From contig NC_134120.1 in NCBI RefSeq assembly GCF_040939455.1, positions 59,501,501 to 59,565,500 on the forward strand: a DNA stretch of 64,000 bases, given 5' to 3'. The notes beneath the pieces are model-generated. The model made no database searches and was not told where the DNA came from. It saw only the letters and a list, made by a program, of their open reading frames with translations. The first letter of the stretch is position 1, and every line of letters starts with the position of its first letter. This DNA is from Microcebus murinus. Lineage: Eukaryota; Chordata; Mammalia; Primates; Cheirogaleidae. A program made the translations under genes and the position numbers. Of the stretch, positions 11,061-23,575 are shown in pieces.

Positions 11061-12342
11061 AACCCTCCTTCACCTAGGGCCCAAGGTCTCTAACCCTCCT
11101 TCCCCTAGGGCCCAAGTCTCTAACCCTCCTTCACCTAGGATCCAAGTCTCTAACCCTCCTTCACCTAGGGCCCAATGTCTCAACCCTTCTTCCCCTAGGG
11201 CCCAAGTCTCTAACCCTCCTTCACCTAGGGACCAGGTCTCTAACCCTCCTTCACCTAGGGCCCAATGTCTCAACCCTTCTTCCCCTAGGGCCCAAGTCTC
11301 TAACCCTCCATCCCCTAGGGACCAGGTCTCTAACCCTCCTTCACCTAGGGCCCAAGTCTCTAACCCTCCTTCACCTAGGGCCCAATGTCTCAACCCTCCT
11401 TCACCTAGGGTCCAATGTCTCAACCCTCCTTCACCTAGGGCCCAAGTCTCTAATCCTCCTTCACCTAGGGCCCAATGTCTCAACCCTCCTTCCCCTAGGG
11501 CCCAAGTCTCTAACCCTCCTTCACCTAGGGCCCAATGTCTCAACCCTCCTTCACCTAGGGCCCAATGTCTCAACCCTCCTTCACCTAGGGCCCAAGTCTC
11601 TAACCCTCCTTCACCTAGGGCCCAATGTCTCAACCCTCCTTCGCCTAGGGCCCAAGTCTCTAACCCTCCTTCACCTAGGATCCAAGTCTCTAACCCTCCT
11701 TCACCTAGGGCCCAATGTCTCAACCCTTCTTCCCCTAGGGCCCAAGTCTCTAACCCTCCTTCACCTAGGGACCAGGTCTCTAACCCTCCTTCACCTAGGG
11801 CCCAATGTCTCAACCCTTCTTCCCCTAGGGCCCAAGTCTCTAACCCTCCTTCACCTAGGGACCAGGTCTCTAACCCTCCTTCACCTAGGGCCCAATGTCT
11901 CAACCCTTCTTCCCCTAGGGCCCAAGTCTCTAACCCTCCATCCCCTAGGGACCAGGTCTCTAACCCTCCTTCACCTAGGGCCCAAGTCTCTAACCCTCCT
12001 TCACCTAGGGCCCAATGTCTCAACCCTCCTTCACCTAGGGTCCAATGTCTCAACCCTCCTTCACCTAGGGCCCAAGTCTCTAATCCTCCTTCACCTAGGG
12101 CCCAATGTCTCAACCCTCCTTCCCCTAGGGCCCAAGTCTCTAACCCTCCTTCACCTAGGGCCCAATGTCTCAACCCTCCTTCACCTAGGGCCCAATGTCT
12201 CAACCCTCCTTCACCTAGGGCCCAAGTCTCTAACCCTCCTTCACCTAGGGCCCAATGTCTCAACCCTCCTTCACCTAGGGTCCAATGTCTCAACCCTCCT
12301 TCACCTAGGGCCCAATGTCTCAACCCTCCTTCGCCTAGGGCC
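11061..12342. repeat. Minisatellite block B (CTTCACCTAGGG / CAATGTCTCAACC units)
   Basis: A different unit mix dominates: TTCACCTAGGG with AATGTCTCAACCC, alternating with AAGTCTCTAACCC units in approximately 60- to 90-bp patterns. A long block is duplicated: the rare AGGATCCAAG unit occurs at 11138 and 11678 (offset 540), and the rare TAATCCTCC unit at 11451 and 12081 (offset 630). The 90-bp difference is three extra units at about 11760-11880. Confidence 0.88.
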
Positions 12343-12735
12343 TAAAGGACCAAGGACAAAGTCCCCTTTCCTCCCACCCCAGCTTCCTCACCGCCCTCTG
12401 GGCCACACCCTCCATTCCCTGAGCGCTGCGGGTTCCTCCCCGTCTGGACCTCGCCCTAGTTCCCCGCAGGTCGCAGGGGTGCACTATCTGCCCCTCGCCC
12501 CGCACTGCCTGTTGCAAGCCGGGCTCCCCTCCGCACTGCGGGGGGCGGAACACAGACCCTGCCCCTCGGCCCCACCGCGCACTCCCGAGACAGGCTGCTC
12601 GGGTGTGCGGCCCCAGCCTGCGCCGAGGGACAGTGCTGAGAGCACGCAGCCCCCCCGCCGCGCGCAGCCCGCCCCAGGCACGGCGAGGCAGGGTCCCAGC
12701 GCGGGAGGCGCGAGGCGCGCGAGCCCGGACGGGGC

Positions 12736-12741
12736 TTTATT
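12736..12741 (-). terminator. CBY3: Poly(A) signal of CBY3
   Basis: TTTATT on the plus strand is AATAAA on the minus strand, starting only 3 bases after the TGA stop codon (12745-12747). If used, the 3' UTR would be about 20-30 nt. No other AATAAA lies between the stop and the tandem array. Confidence 0.65.
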
Positions 12742-12744
12742 GCG

Positions 12745-13652
<908 letters not shown>

Positions 13653-15745
13653 CCCTGTGCTCTGAGCTGCACCTGGAAGGGGTTATGCGTGGGGAGAAGG
13701 GAATGGTACTTGAAGGAGGAGCAGGGCTGTGCCGGTGGGTGGGGGATGGGAAGTGGAGGGCTGCTAGGCAGAGTGAAGAGCCAGCAAGGCTTTCATGTTC
13801 CAGATGTGAGGAAGAGCTTGGGTGGGATTGATGTTGGGAGTAGCAGAAGAGGAAGGTGGACAGGCAGGCTCAGAACATTCTGCAGGTAAGGGAACGGCTG
13901 AAGGATTACAAAGCCAGGGTTAGATTTGGATTCTGAGAAGAATCTGGTGGCATGCTAGCATAGCCAACACCTTTACTGCCCTTGTCATTGTTATTTGACA
14001 ATCTTGCACTAGCACCTGCTCTGTACTAGGGCGCCAGTCTGGTCCCAACCCAGTCTGTGCCTGCCCTCAAGATGCTCCTGGTCCAGCTGGGAAAACAGAT
14101 GTGTGTGTGTGTGTCACAGTCCAATGTTTTCAGTGCCATCCTGGGGCATGTGCCATGTGCTTTAAGGCTCCAGGTAACAGGGATTGTGCACATGACTTTT
14201 GTTCCAAGCAGACTACACCCTCCAGGAATCTACGGTCCAGATAACAGACAAATCCCATTCTATCCACCTCTTTCCTTCTAGTATGTGCTCATTCCATTGT
14301 GTGAGAAAGGGAGCTACATGTTTTTAATTCCTCTTCCGCCCACAGAGGGTGAAAAGAGAAAGCTGGGCAGGATTCCCTCTGTCATGCCTTTGTTAGTTCA
14401 ACACACACTTATTCCTCACATATAACTGGGCAGAGGGTGGATGGTATCATCCCCTAGATCTGGTTCAGGGAGGCCTTCTCCAGAAGCCCACATCCAGGCC
14501 CATCCTAGTATGCATCTTCCCAGAGGCCCCTTCCCCAATAATGCTGGCTGCATGCTGTGCCTCACCTGGAAGATGTGGAGGTGCCAAGCTGCTGTCCAGA
14601 CCTGGCCCCATCTCAGCCTCAACTCCTGTTTACCTGCTGTGACTCACAATGCCTCCAAGCCAGGCCAACCCAGAACAGAAGGGGTGTCAGTTGCTGAGCT
14701 GTGAAACAGACCTTGGGCTCTCGCCTGCCTGCATTCAGTGTGATTATTGAGCACTTACTATACTGCAGGCACTGTTTTAAGGAATTAAGGAAGATATTCC
14801 TTCATTAAGCTAGCATTCCTGTGGGGTGGGGGTCATCAGAGTCTGAGACCAGAATTTGTTCTAGGGGAATTAACAATTTAGTCCCTCATGAAGCTAACGT
14901 AGGATGTCATGGGTCAGGTTCCCTAGAAGCAGAGTCTACGATGAGCATTCCTGTTGGAGTGGTTTATTGAGGAAGTGCTCTCAGGAGAAGGGAGGGAGGG
15001 AAGCAGGGCAGGGTAGAAGGCTGAAGTTGAGCTAGAGTGTGGTCTTGAGTGGGGTCTAGCTTCAGCCTGATCCCATCAGGAACACTGAGCACCAGTGGCC
15101 CCAGAGTTAGGTGTTCTTGAGGCAAGAAAGCCAGTGTTTTGTACCCTCCCCCATATTTCCCTCAGTTATTGGCAGAGGCTACTGTGATTTGCCAGCCAGC
15201 ACTCATCAGCATCACCAGTGATAGGGATCTGAGTGGGGTGCCCACAGCATAGAGGAGGGGGAGGTGAATAGATGATAAAAATGAAGGGAAATTACTAAAT
15301 GAATAAGAATTTCTGATTGTGATACATGCAGTGAAAAAAACCCAGGGAATTACAGAAAGTAACTTTCGGATAAGGTGAGGGGTGGGACCTAATTTAGACA
15401 TGATGCTCAGTGAAGGCACTTGTGACGTCCATGCTAATACCTGCATGATGAGGAGACCCTAGCCCCTTGAAGATCTGGGGGCTAGAGGCAGAGAGGAGCT
15501 GGGCACATTGGAAGTACGAATGCCATGTGTTGGAACAGTGGAAGGAAATAAGCTCAGCCCTACCAGCCACGCGGAACCTTCCTATCTGTCTACTTGGCAT
15601 TCCTGACCCCAGGGGTCTCTTCCAGGGCCTCCCAGTTAATCCTCCCTTTTGCATGGCCCTGGAAGGCGGCAGACCCACCTCTAGGGGAGCTCACAGCTGG
15701 GGCAAAGCCAGGCAGCAGCATCACCTCCTAGGAAACTTTTTTCTT
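13653..15745. other. Intergenic, no gene recognised
   Basis: Mostly unique-looking sequence upstream of CBY3. It has a short (GT)n at 14100-14114 and a repeat-like stretch near 14915-15060 (GGTTCCCTAGAAGCAGAGTC, GGTTTATTGAGGAAG), which reads like an old interspersed repeat. Open frames on both strands overlap one another and lack domains. Confidence 0.4.
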
Positions 15746-15962
15746 TAACAGTTTTTATTGAGGTATAATTGGCATACCTCAATGGAGGTAGAATCAACTA
15801 CACATATTTACGGTGCACAATTTGATATGTTTTGATAATTTGTCAAGTAAAATCAGTCCCCAAATCAAGATGATGAAGGTATCCATTGTTTCCAGAAATT
15901 TCTTCTGCTTCCATCACTAAATATTAGTTTCTAGTTTCTAGAATTTTATAATATATTAACAG

Positions 15963-16193
15963 AGGCCGGGCGCCGAGGCTCACGTGTGTAATCCTAGCAC
16001 ATTGGGAGGCTGAGGTGGGAGGATTGCTTGAGGTCAGGAGTTCGAGACCAGCCTGAGCAAGAGCGAAACTGCGTCTCTACTATAAATAGAAATAAATTAG
16101 CCAAACAACTAAAAATAGAAAAAATTAGCCGGGCATGGTGGTGCATGCCTGTAGTTCCAGCTACTTGGGAGGCTGTCTCAAAAAAAAAAAATA
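15963..16193 (+). repeat. Alu, internally deleted
   Basis: Starts GGCCGGGCGCCGAGGCTC. The right arm jumps from CTACTTGGGAGGCTG directly to TCTCAAAAAAA, losing most of its second half. Ends in A-rich, then (TA)n/(CA)n sequence. Confidence 0.9.
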
Positions 16194-16478
16194 AAAAAAA
16201 ATATATATATATACACACACACAGAGAATTATTTAGTATATACTTACTTTGGTACTGCCTTCTTATAGCATAATTATTTTAAGATTTATCCATGTTGTTG
16301 CATTTATCAACAATTCATTACTTTTTATTGGTGAGTAGTATTCTGTTGCATGGAAATACTACACAATTTGTTTTTCCACTCGCTTGTTGGTGCTAATTGA
16401 GGTTGTTTCCATTTTGGCTATTACAAAGAAAGCTATTATGCACATGTCTGTACAAGTCTTTGTGTAGACATATGCTTT

Positions 16479-16805
16479 TTTTGTTTGTTTGTTTTGTGAG
16501 ACAGAGTTTCACTCTCTTGCCCTGGCTAGATAGAGTGCCATGGCGTCAGCCTAGCTCACAGCAACCTCAAACTCCTGGGCTCAAGTGATCCTCCTGCCTC
16601 AGCCTCCCGAGTAGCTGGAACTACAGGCATGCCCGGCTAATTTTTTATATATATTTTTAGTTGTCCAGATAATTTCTTTCTATTTTTAGTAGCCACGGGG
16701 TCTCACTCTTGCTTAGGCTGGTCTTGAACTCCTGAGCTCAAACGATCCTTCCTCCTCAGCCTTGTAGAGTGCTAGGATTACGGGCATGAGCCACTGCGCC
16801 TGGCC
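16479..16805 (-). repeat. Alu, minus orientation, with target duplication
   Basis: Flanked by TAGACATATGCTTT (16465-16478) and TAGACATACGCTTT (16806-16819), one mismatch. Inserted in the old L1. Confidence 0.9.
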
Positions 16806-17262
16806 TAGACATACGCTTTCATTTCTCTTGAATGATACCTAGGAGTGGAATGGCTGGGTCATATGGCAGATGTTTGTTTACCTTTTTATGAAGCTGCCAA
16901 ACTTTTTTTCTGAAATGGTTGTACCACATCCCCACCAACAGTGATTGAAATTTTCTGTCCCTCTATATCCTGGCCACCACTTGGTATAGTAAATCTTTTT
17001 AATTTTAGCCATCGTAGTTGTATGTATAAATTGTGGTTTTAATTTATATTTCTCAAAAGACTAAGGCTAACGATGTTGAGTGTCTTTTCGTGTTTGTTAC
17101 CACTTTGATGGTTGTTTAAATCTTTCACCCATTTTTTAAAAATTGAATTGTCATTCTGAATAATTGTAGGTCTCTCTTTTTTTTCTTTTTTTCTTTTTTA
17201 TTTTAGTGTATTATGGGGGTACAAGTGTTAAGGTTACATATATTGCCCATGCCCCCCTCCCT

Positions 17263-17560
17263 CTTTTTTCTCTTTAAGACAGAATCTTGCTCTGTTAACC
17301 AGGCTTGAGTGCAGTGGCATCATAACTTACTGCAACCTCAAACTCCAGGGCTCAAGTGATCCCCCTGTCTCAGCCTCCTGAATTGCTGGGACTACAGATA
17401 CAAGCCACCACTCCCAGCTAATTTTTTTTTTTTTTTTTTTTTGTGGAGACAGAGTCTCATTCTTGCTTAGGCTGGTCTTGAACGCTTAGCCTCAAGCAAT
17501 CCTCCAGACTCTGCTGCCCAGAGTGCTAGGATTATAGGTGTGAGCCACTGTGACCACCCT
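17263..17560 (-). repeat. Older AluJ-like element
   Basis: Diverged dimer from AAGACAGAATCTTGCTCTG to GTGAGCCACTGTGACCACC, with a long T-run at 17425-17442 in place of the lemur linker. Confidence 0.85.
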
Positions 17561-17785
17561 GAACTGTAGTTTCTTAATGATACAAAAAAGTCCTTTGTTA
17601 ATATGTTTTGCAGATATTTCCTCCTGGTCTGTGGCTTGCCTTATCAGGCAAAAGTTTTTAGTTTTGATGAAGTCCAATTTATCAATTTTCTTTTTTATGC
17701 TTTTTGTGTCATGTTTAAGAACTCTTCACCAAACATAAGATTACTACAATTCTCTCCTCTGTTTTCTTCCAGAAGTTTTATAGTT

Positions 17786-18112
<327 letters not shown>

Positions 18113-18245
18113 AGTTTTATAGTTTTGACTTTACATTTAGGTCTGTGCTCCATTTTGAGTTAATTTTTGTTTGTGATTTTTTTTCATATAGATGTTAAAT
18201 TGACTCAGCACCATTTATAGAAAAGACTAGCAACCTCTAGCAAGA

Positions 18246-18517
18246 CTAGGAAGACTTACTGCAACCTCAAACTCCTGGACTCAAGCAGTCCTCCTGCCTC
18301 AGCCTCCCGAGTAGCTGGGACTACAGACATGCACCACCATGCCTGGCTAATTTTTTCTATATATGTTTTTAGTTGGCCAACTAATTTCTTCCTATTTTTA
18401 GTAGAGACGGGGTCTTATTCCTGCTCAGGCTGTTTCGAACTCCTGACCTTGAGCGATCCTCCTGCCTCGGCCTCCCAGAGTGCTAGGATTATAGGTGTGA
18501 GCCACCTCGCCCAGCCC
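18246..18517 (-). repeat. Alu lacking its 3' tail
   Basis: Begins inside the right arm (TTACTGCAACCTCAAACTCC) without a T-run and ends GCCACCTCGCCCAGCC. Truncated at the tail end. Confidence 0.85.
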
Positions 18518-18670
18518 ATATTTTCTTAATTGTTGCAGCTTACTGAAAGTTTTGATATCTGGTAGTGTAAATTTTGCAGTAATATTCATTAAGATTGCTT
18601 TGGCTTTCTAGGTCTTTTGTATTTCCATATAAATTTTAGAATTAGAATGTCAGTTTCCACAAATAAATCC

Positions 18671-18811
18671 TCACGCTCACTGTTTAAAGCTCTCTCATCT
18701 TGTCATCAGGACACGTGGAGAACTCAGAGCAACCCTCAGAAGGTTGTCAGATGGGCATGGAATCAGAGCCCAGGAATATTTTAATCGAGCCAGTGATTCA
18801 TTTGCTTGCTC

Positions 18812-18873
<62 letters not shown>

Positions 18874-19551
18874 TCTCTCCTTCCTTCCTTCCCCTCCCAC
18901 CCTACCTTCCTATCTCTCTCTCCTAATTGTGTCTATGCTTTTAAGATTAATTTTCATTAAAAATCATATTTCAGGCAGGTCATAAGCAACCTCCAGTAAT
19001 GGTATACAATAACTTTCAATTCCCTTATTTCCATGTACTGCAAAAAGGGAAAGTTACAAAGCCCAAGGAAGTCTTTATTTGATGATTTGAATAGGGAAAG
19101 CTAAGAGAGATGAGGAATAATTCCCATTTAACATATTAACTCCTTTCCCAAGAAGACCTTGATTTTGAGGATGTTTAATTAAGACTGCAGAATTTAAAGA
19201 TTCACAATAAAAAAACAGTGGTTTCCGGCTCCTCTGAGGGAATCCATCTCAATATGGTCAATGAAAAGTCTGGATTTGGAGCCTGTGAGGGAGGGAGTGC
19301 CAGGTCCCAACAGGTCTGAGTTTAAAGATACAAAGTTCATTCTGATGGCAGAGAGGGAAGGAGAAGAGGACCTAAAAGTGATTTTAGAAATTTCCCCACA
19401 CCACAGGCATTTGTGCTACACTGGCTAGGGGTATGAACATCAGTGGATCCTTCCTGGCAATCAAGAGAAATACTCCTCAAATCAAGGAAGTTAAATTTTT
19501 ACCCATTGCAATTTCAATCTGGCTTCTGTGATGCTCTGTTAGTGATATTTG
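18671..19551. other. Intergenic with a (CT)n microsatellite
   Basis: Nothing coding is seen. It contains the (CT)n tract listed separately. The rest looks unique. Confidence 0.4.
18820..18880. repeat. (CT)n microsatellite
   Basis: About 25 CT dinucleotides in a row, followed by TTCC/CCTT-rich sequence to about 18920. On one strand it is a polypurine tract that could form H-DNA. Confidence 0.95.
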
Positions 19552-19593
19552 CCAGAGTGCTAGCATTATAGGCATGAGCCACCACGCCCAGCC
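19552..19593 (-). repeat. Alu scrap
   Basis: Only the end of the reversed left arm remains (GCCAGAGTGCTAGCATTATA, then CACGCCCAGCC). Confidence 0.7.
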
Positions 19594-19728
19594 TAATATG
19601 GCTTTTAAAAAAGTAAAAATTCTGCATTTGAGTAAAATTTGATGAAAATATCACTCAAGGGGTCTGGGTTCTCAGTTGAAGCCAAGGGAAAAAAATTAAA
19701 GAAAAAATATCATTAAAAAATACAGAAC

Positions 19729-20062
19729 TGGCCGGGTATGGTAGCTTACGCTTGTCATCCTAGCACTCTGGGAGGCTGAGGTGGGAGGATTGCTCAAGGT
19801 CAGGAGTTCGAAACCAGCCTGAGCAAGAGTGAGACCCCGTTTCTACTAAAAATAGAAAGAGATTAATTGCCCAACTAAAAATATTTAGAAAAAATTAGCC
19901 AGGCATGGTGGTGCATGCCTGTAGTCCCAGCTACTCAGGAGGCTGAGGCAGGAGGATCGCTTGAGCCCAGGAGTTTGAGGTTTGAGCTAGGCTGATGCCA
20001 CGACACTCTAGCCCAGGCATCAGAATGAGACTCTGCCTCAAAACAAAAAACAAAAACCACAA
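19729..20062 (+). repeat. Alu, plus orientation
   Basis: Starts GGCCGGGTATGGTAGC and ends CTGCCTCAAAACAAAAAAC. A (CAAAA)n stretch follows at about 20080-20103. Confidence 0.92.
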
Positions 20063-20382
20063 GAATTACACAGTTATTAAAACAAAACAAAACAAAACAA
20101 AACATGGGCTTCTTTCAGCACTTCCACGTTTTCTCACTTTTTTGCAAAGTACCTTTTTAGGAAGAGCATATTTAGAATCTCCTCTATAGTTCTTCCTTCA
20201 CTTGGCCTTTTTCCTGTCTTTGCTATTTCTCTAGGCTCAATGGTGACAGGAGATGGTGGGATGCAAAAAGAAGTGTGGCAGTAGTGGTGGTCTAGGGCTG
20301 CTGTTGCTCCTGCCCCTATGCTAATCCCAACCCAGTGTTCCTTAAAATTAATTCCATGGATGTTCATTGGAATTTTCTGGGT

Positions 20383-20795
<413 letters not shown>

Positions 20796-20799
20796 GATT

Positions 20800-21601
<802 letters not shown>

Positions 21602-21616
21602 TGAATCTTTAAGTTT

Positions 21617-22165
21617 AAAACATTTTGTTTGAGAGTCAAGAATTGCAATTCGGGGTATACATGGAGACTGGGTGGCCTTTGGTTTGTCCGTAGAACAAAG
21701 AGGAGGTTAGAGGTTTTATAAAAAAGATAACATTTTTCAAAAGAAAGTCCACTGGCACTAGTAACAATTTGGGGAGCTGGCAGGCTCTGATTGGTGAGTG
21801 ACAGTGCTTGGTCACACTAGTTTGAATTGCAGCAGGTTGTGTCAGCAGTTATTAGATAAACTGATTCCAGATTACAGCAGGCAGTTTCAGCAGCCAGGCT
21901 TGCAGAGACTTACATTCTTGGAGCAATACTTTGTGTCTTGAGTGCTTTTTCCCCATGGGCTCTCAACTCTGTTTTAGTTGGGTAAAAAAGAATGACCTAA
22001 TTTGTATAATCAACTTTGACATCTGTGAGTGGTTCTATTTAGCAAATTAGGAAACCTGAGGGAGACTTGTGGAATGCTCAAATTTGTAGTTGGCTGGGCA
22101 GAAATATGGATGGGCAGAAATATGGCCTGGAGACCTCATTTGCAGCAGGCATCTAAAGTGAGGGC
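21617..22165. other. Intergenic, no gene recognised
   Basis: Probably continues the repeat interrupted at 21268. A short tandem duplication (AGAAATATGG...GGGCAGAAATATGG, near 22099-22122) is visible. No coding signal. Confidence 0.35.
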
Positions 22166-22502
22166 ACAGCCAGGTGCAGTGGCTCACACCTGTAATCCAA
22201 GCTCCCTGGGAGGCCAAAGTGGGTGGATCGTTTGAGCTCAGAAGTTCGAAACCAACCTGAGCAAGAACGAGACCCTGTCTCTACTATAAATAGAAATTAA
22301 TTTGGCCAACTAATATATATAGAAAAAATTAGCTGGGCATAGTGGCGCATGCCTGTAGTCCCAGCTACTCGGGAGGCTGAGGCAGCAGGATTGCTTGAGC
22401 CCAGGAGTTGGAGGTTTCTGTGAGCTAGGCTGACGCCACGGCACTCACTCTAGCCTGGGCAACAAAGTGAGACTCTGTCTCAAAAATAAATAAATAAATA
22501 AA
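22166..22502 (+). repeat. Alu, plus orientation
   Basis: Starts AGCCAGGTGCAGTGGCTC, has the lemur linker (AATTTGGCCAACTAATATAT), and ends in an (AAAT)n tail. Confidence 0.93.
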
Positions 22503-22571
22503 GTGAGGACAGTCTGTAGGGCTGAACCCCTAAATCTGTGGAGTGTCAGAATTGAACTGAGTTGACAAAAA

Positions 22572-22815
22572 TGATGTGTCTTAGCCTGTTTTCTATTGCT
22601 GTAACAGAATGCTACAGACTGGGTACTTTATAAAAAAAAGTTTATTTCTTTTTTTAAAAAGCTATTTAGGCAGATGTTTATTTCTCACAGTCGAATGTTG
22701 AGGGGCCACATCTGGTGAGGGCCTTCTTACTGCATGATGAGATGGTGAAGCGTATCACATGGCAAGAGGGCAAGAACATGCCAATTGGGTCTCTCTTCCT
22801 TTTCTTACAAAGCCA
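22572..22815. repeat. Old interspersed repeat, class uncertain
   Basis: Text such as TTTCTATTGCTGTAACAGAA, GACTGGGTACTTTATAAA and CTGGTGAGGGCCTTCTTACT is a frequent mammalian repeat theme. I cannot name the family with certainty. Confidence 0.45.
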
Positions 22816-23166
22816 CCTATAGCTGGGACTACAGGTGCATGGCACCATGCTCAGTTAATTTTTTCTATTTTTTTTTTTTTTAGTAGAGATGGGGTCTCAC
22901 TCTTGCTCAGGCTGGTCTTGAACTCTTGAACTTAAGCAATCCTCTCACCTTCTTGGCCTCCCAGAGTGCTAGGATTACAGGCCAGGAGTTTTGAGACCAG
23001 CCTGGGCAACATAGCAAGACCCTGTATCTATGAAAAAAAAATGAGCTGGGCATGGTGGCCCATGCCTATAATCTCTGCTGCTGGGGGGCTGAGGCAGGAG
23101 GAACGCTTGAGCCAGGAGTTCAACACTGCTGTGAGCTATGATCGCGCCACTACACTCCAGCCTAGG
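22816..23166. repeat. Second head-to-head pair of truncated Alus
   Basis: A minus Alu fragment (22816-22980, GCTGGGACTACAGGTGCA to GCTAGGATTACAGG) joins directly to a plus Alu that starts inside the left arm at CCAGGAGTTTTGAGACCAGC and ends CACTCCAGCCTAGG. The plus partner begins at nearly the same Alu position as in the 20545 pair. Confidence 0.75.
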
Positions 23167-23179
23167 GATGGAGCCTGAA

Positions 23180-23575
23180 GATATGACGGAGTTTTGCAAT
23201 CTCATGATAAAACTTTAACAGATGAGAAGTTGCTTCTAATGGATAAGCAAAATAAGTGGTTTCTTGAGATGGAATCTACTCCTGGCGAAGATGCTGTGAA
23301 CATTTGTTGAAATGACAACAAATAATTTAGAATATTACCATTAACTTAGTTATTGTAGCAGCAGCAGGGTTTGAGAGGATTGATTCTAATTTTGAAAGAA
23401 GCTCTACTGTGGGTAAAATGCTTTCAAACAGTAGTACATGCTACAGAGAAATCTTTTGAGAAAGGAAAAGTCAATAAATGCAGCAAGCTTTATTGTTGTC
23501 TTATTTTAGGAAATTGCTACAGCATCCCAACCTTGAGCAACCACCACCCTGATCAGTCAGCAACCAGGGAATTGC
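23180..23575 (+). mobile_element. Tigger1-type DNA transposon fragment (3' part of transposase)
   Basis: Decayed sequence that reads, in broken frames, as the end of a pogo/Tigger1 transposase. Recognisable points: a stretch reading as [14 protein letters not shown] (about 23255-23300), [17 protein letters not shown] text (about 23360-23395) and a glutamine/proline-rich end (about 23530-23570). Frameshifts and stops interrupt it, so it is inactive. It is a Tc1/mariner-superfamily cut-and-paste element, extinct in primates. Confidence 0.7.

Larger units (their letters stand above)
6241..12342. repeat. Large 30-bp-unit minisatellite (about 200 copies)
   Basis: Head-to-tail tandem array. The unit on the plus strand joins CCTAGGGCCCAAGTC to TCTAACCCTCCTTCC, usually exactly 30 bp, with 31-bp versions carrying one extra base (CCCAAAGTCT, CCCAACGTCT, CACAAGGTCT) mainly at 9670-11060. 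Units vary at a few positions: TCTCCAACC, CAACTCTTTAACCTT, CTTTCCTTAGGG, AGGACCC. The plus strand is C/T-rich, so the minus strand is G-rich. Both edges are eroded (6241-6300; GCCTAAAGGACC at 12340). Each unit contains CCTAGG and GGGCCC palindromes. Because 30 is a multiple of 3, several minus frames stay open for hundreds of codons; these are a by-product of the repeat. Confidence 0.97.

Noticed and set aside
6513..12323. Long minus-strand frames in the minisatellite as protein genes
   Set aside because: All are translations of the 30-bp unit in three frames. They have no promoter, splice signal or non-repetitive domain, and they overlap one another.
6241..12342. CRISPR-like array
   Set aside because: Units are contiguous with no unique spacers, and the genome is mammalian.
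6241..12342. Interstitial telomere repeat
   Set aside because: CTAACCC occurs once per 30-bp unit, not as tandem CCCTAA.
14100..14114. Short (GT)n tract as a regulatory Z-DNA site
   Set aside because: Only about seven repeats; common and not informative.
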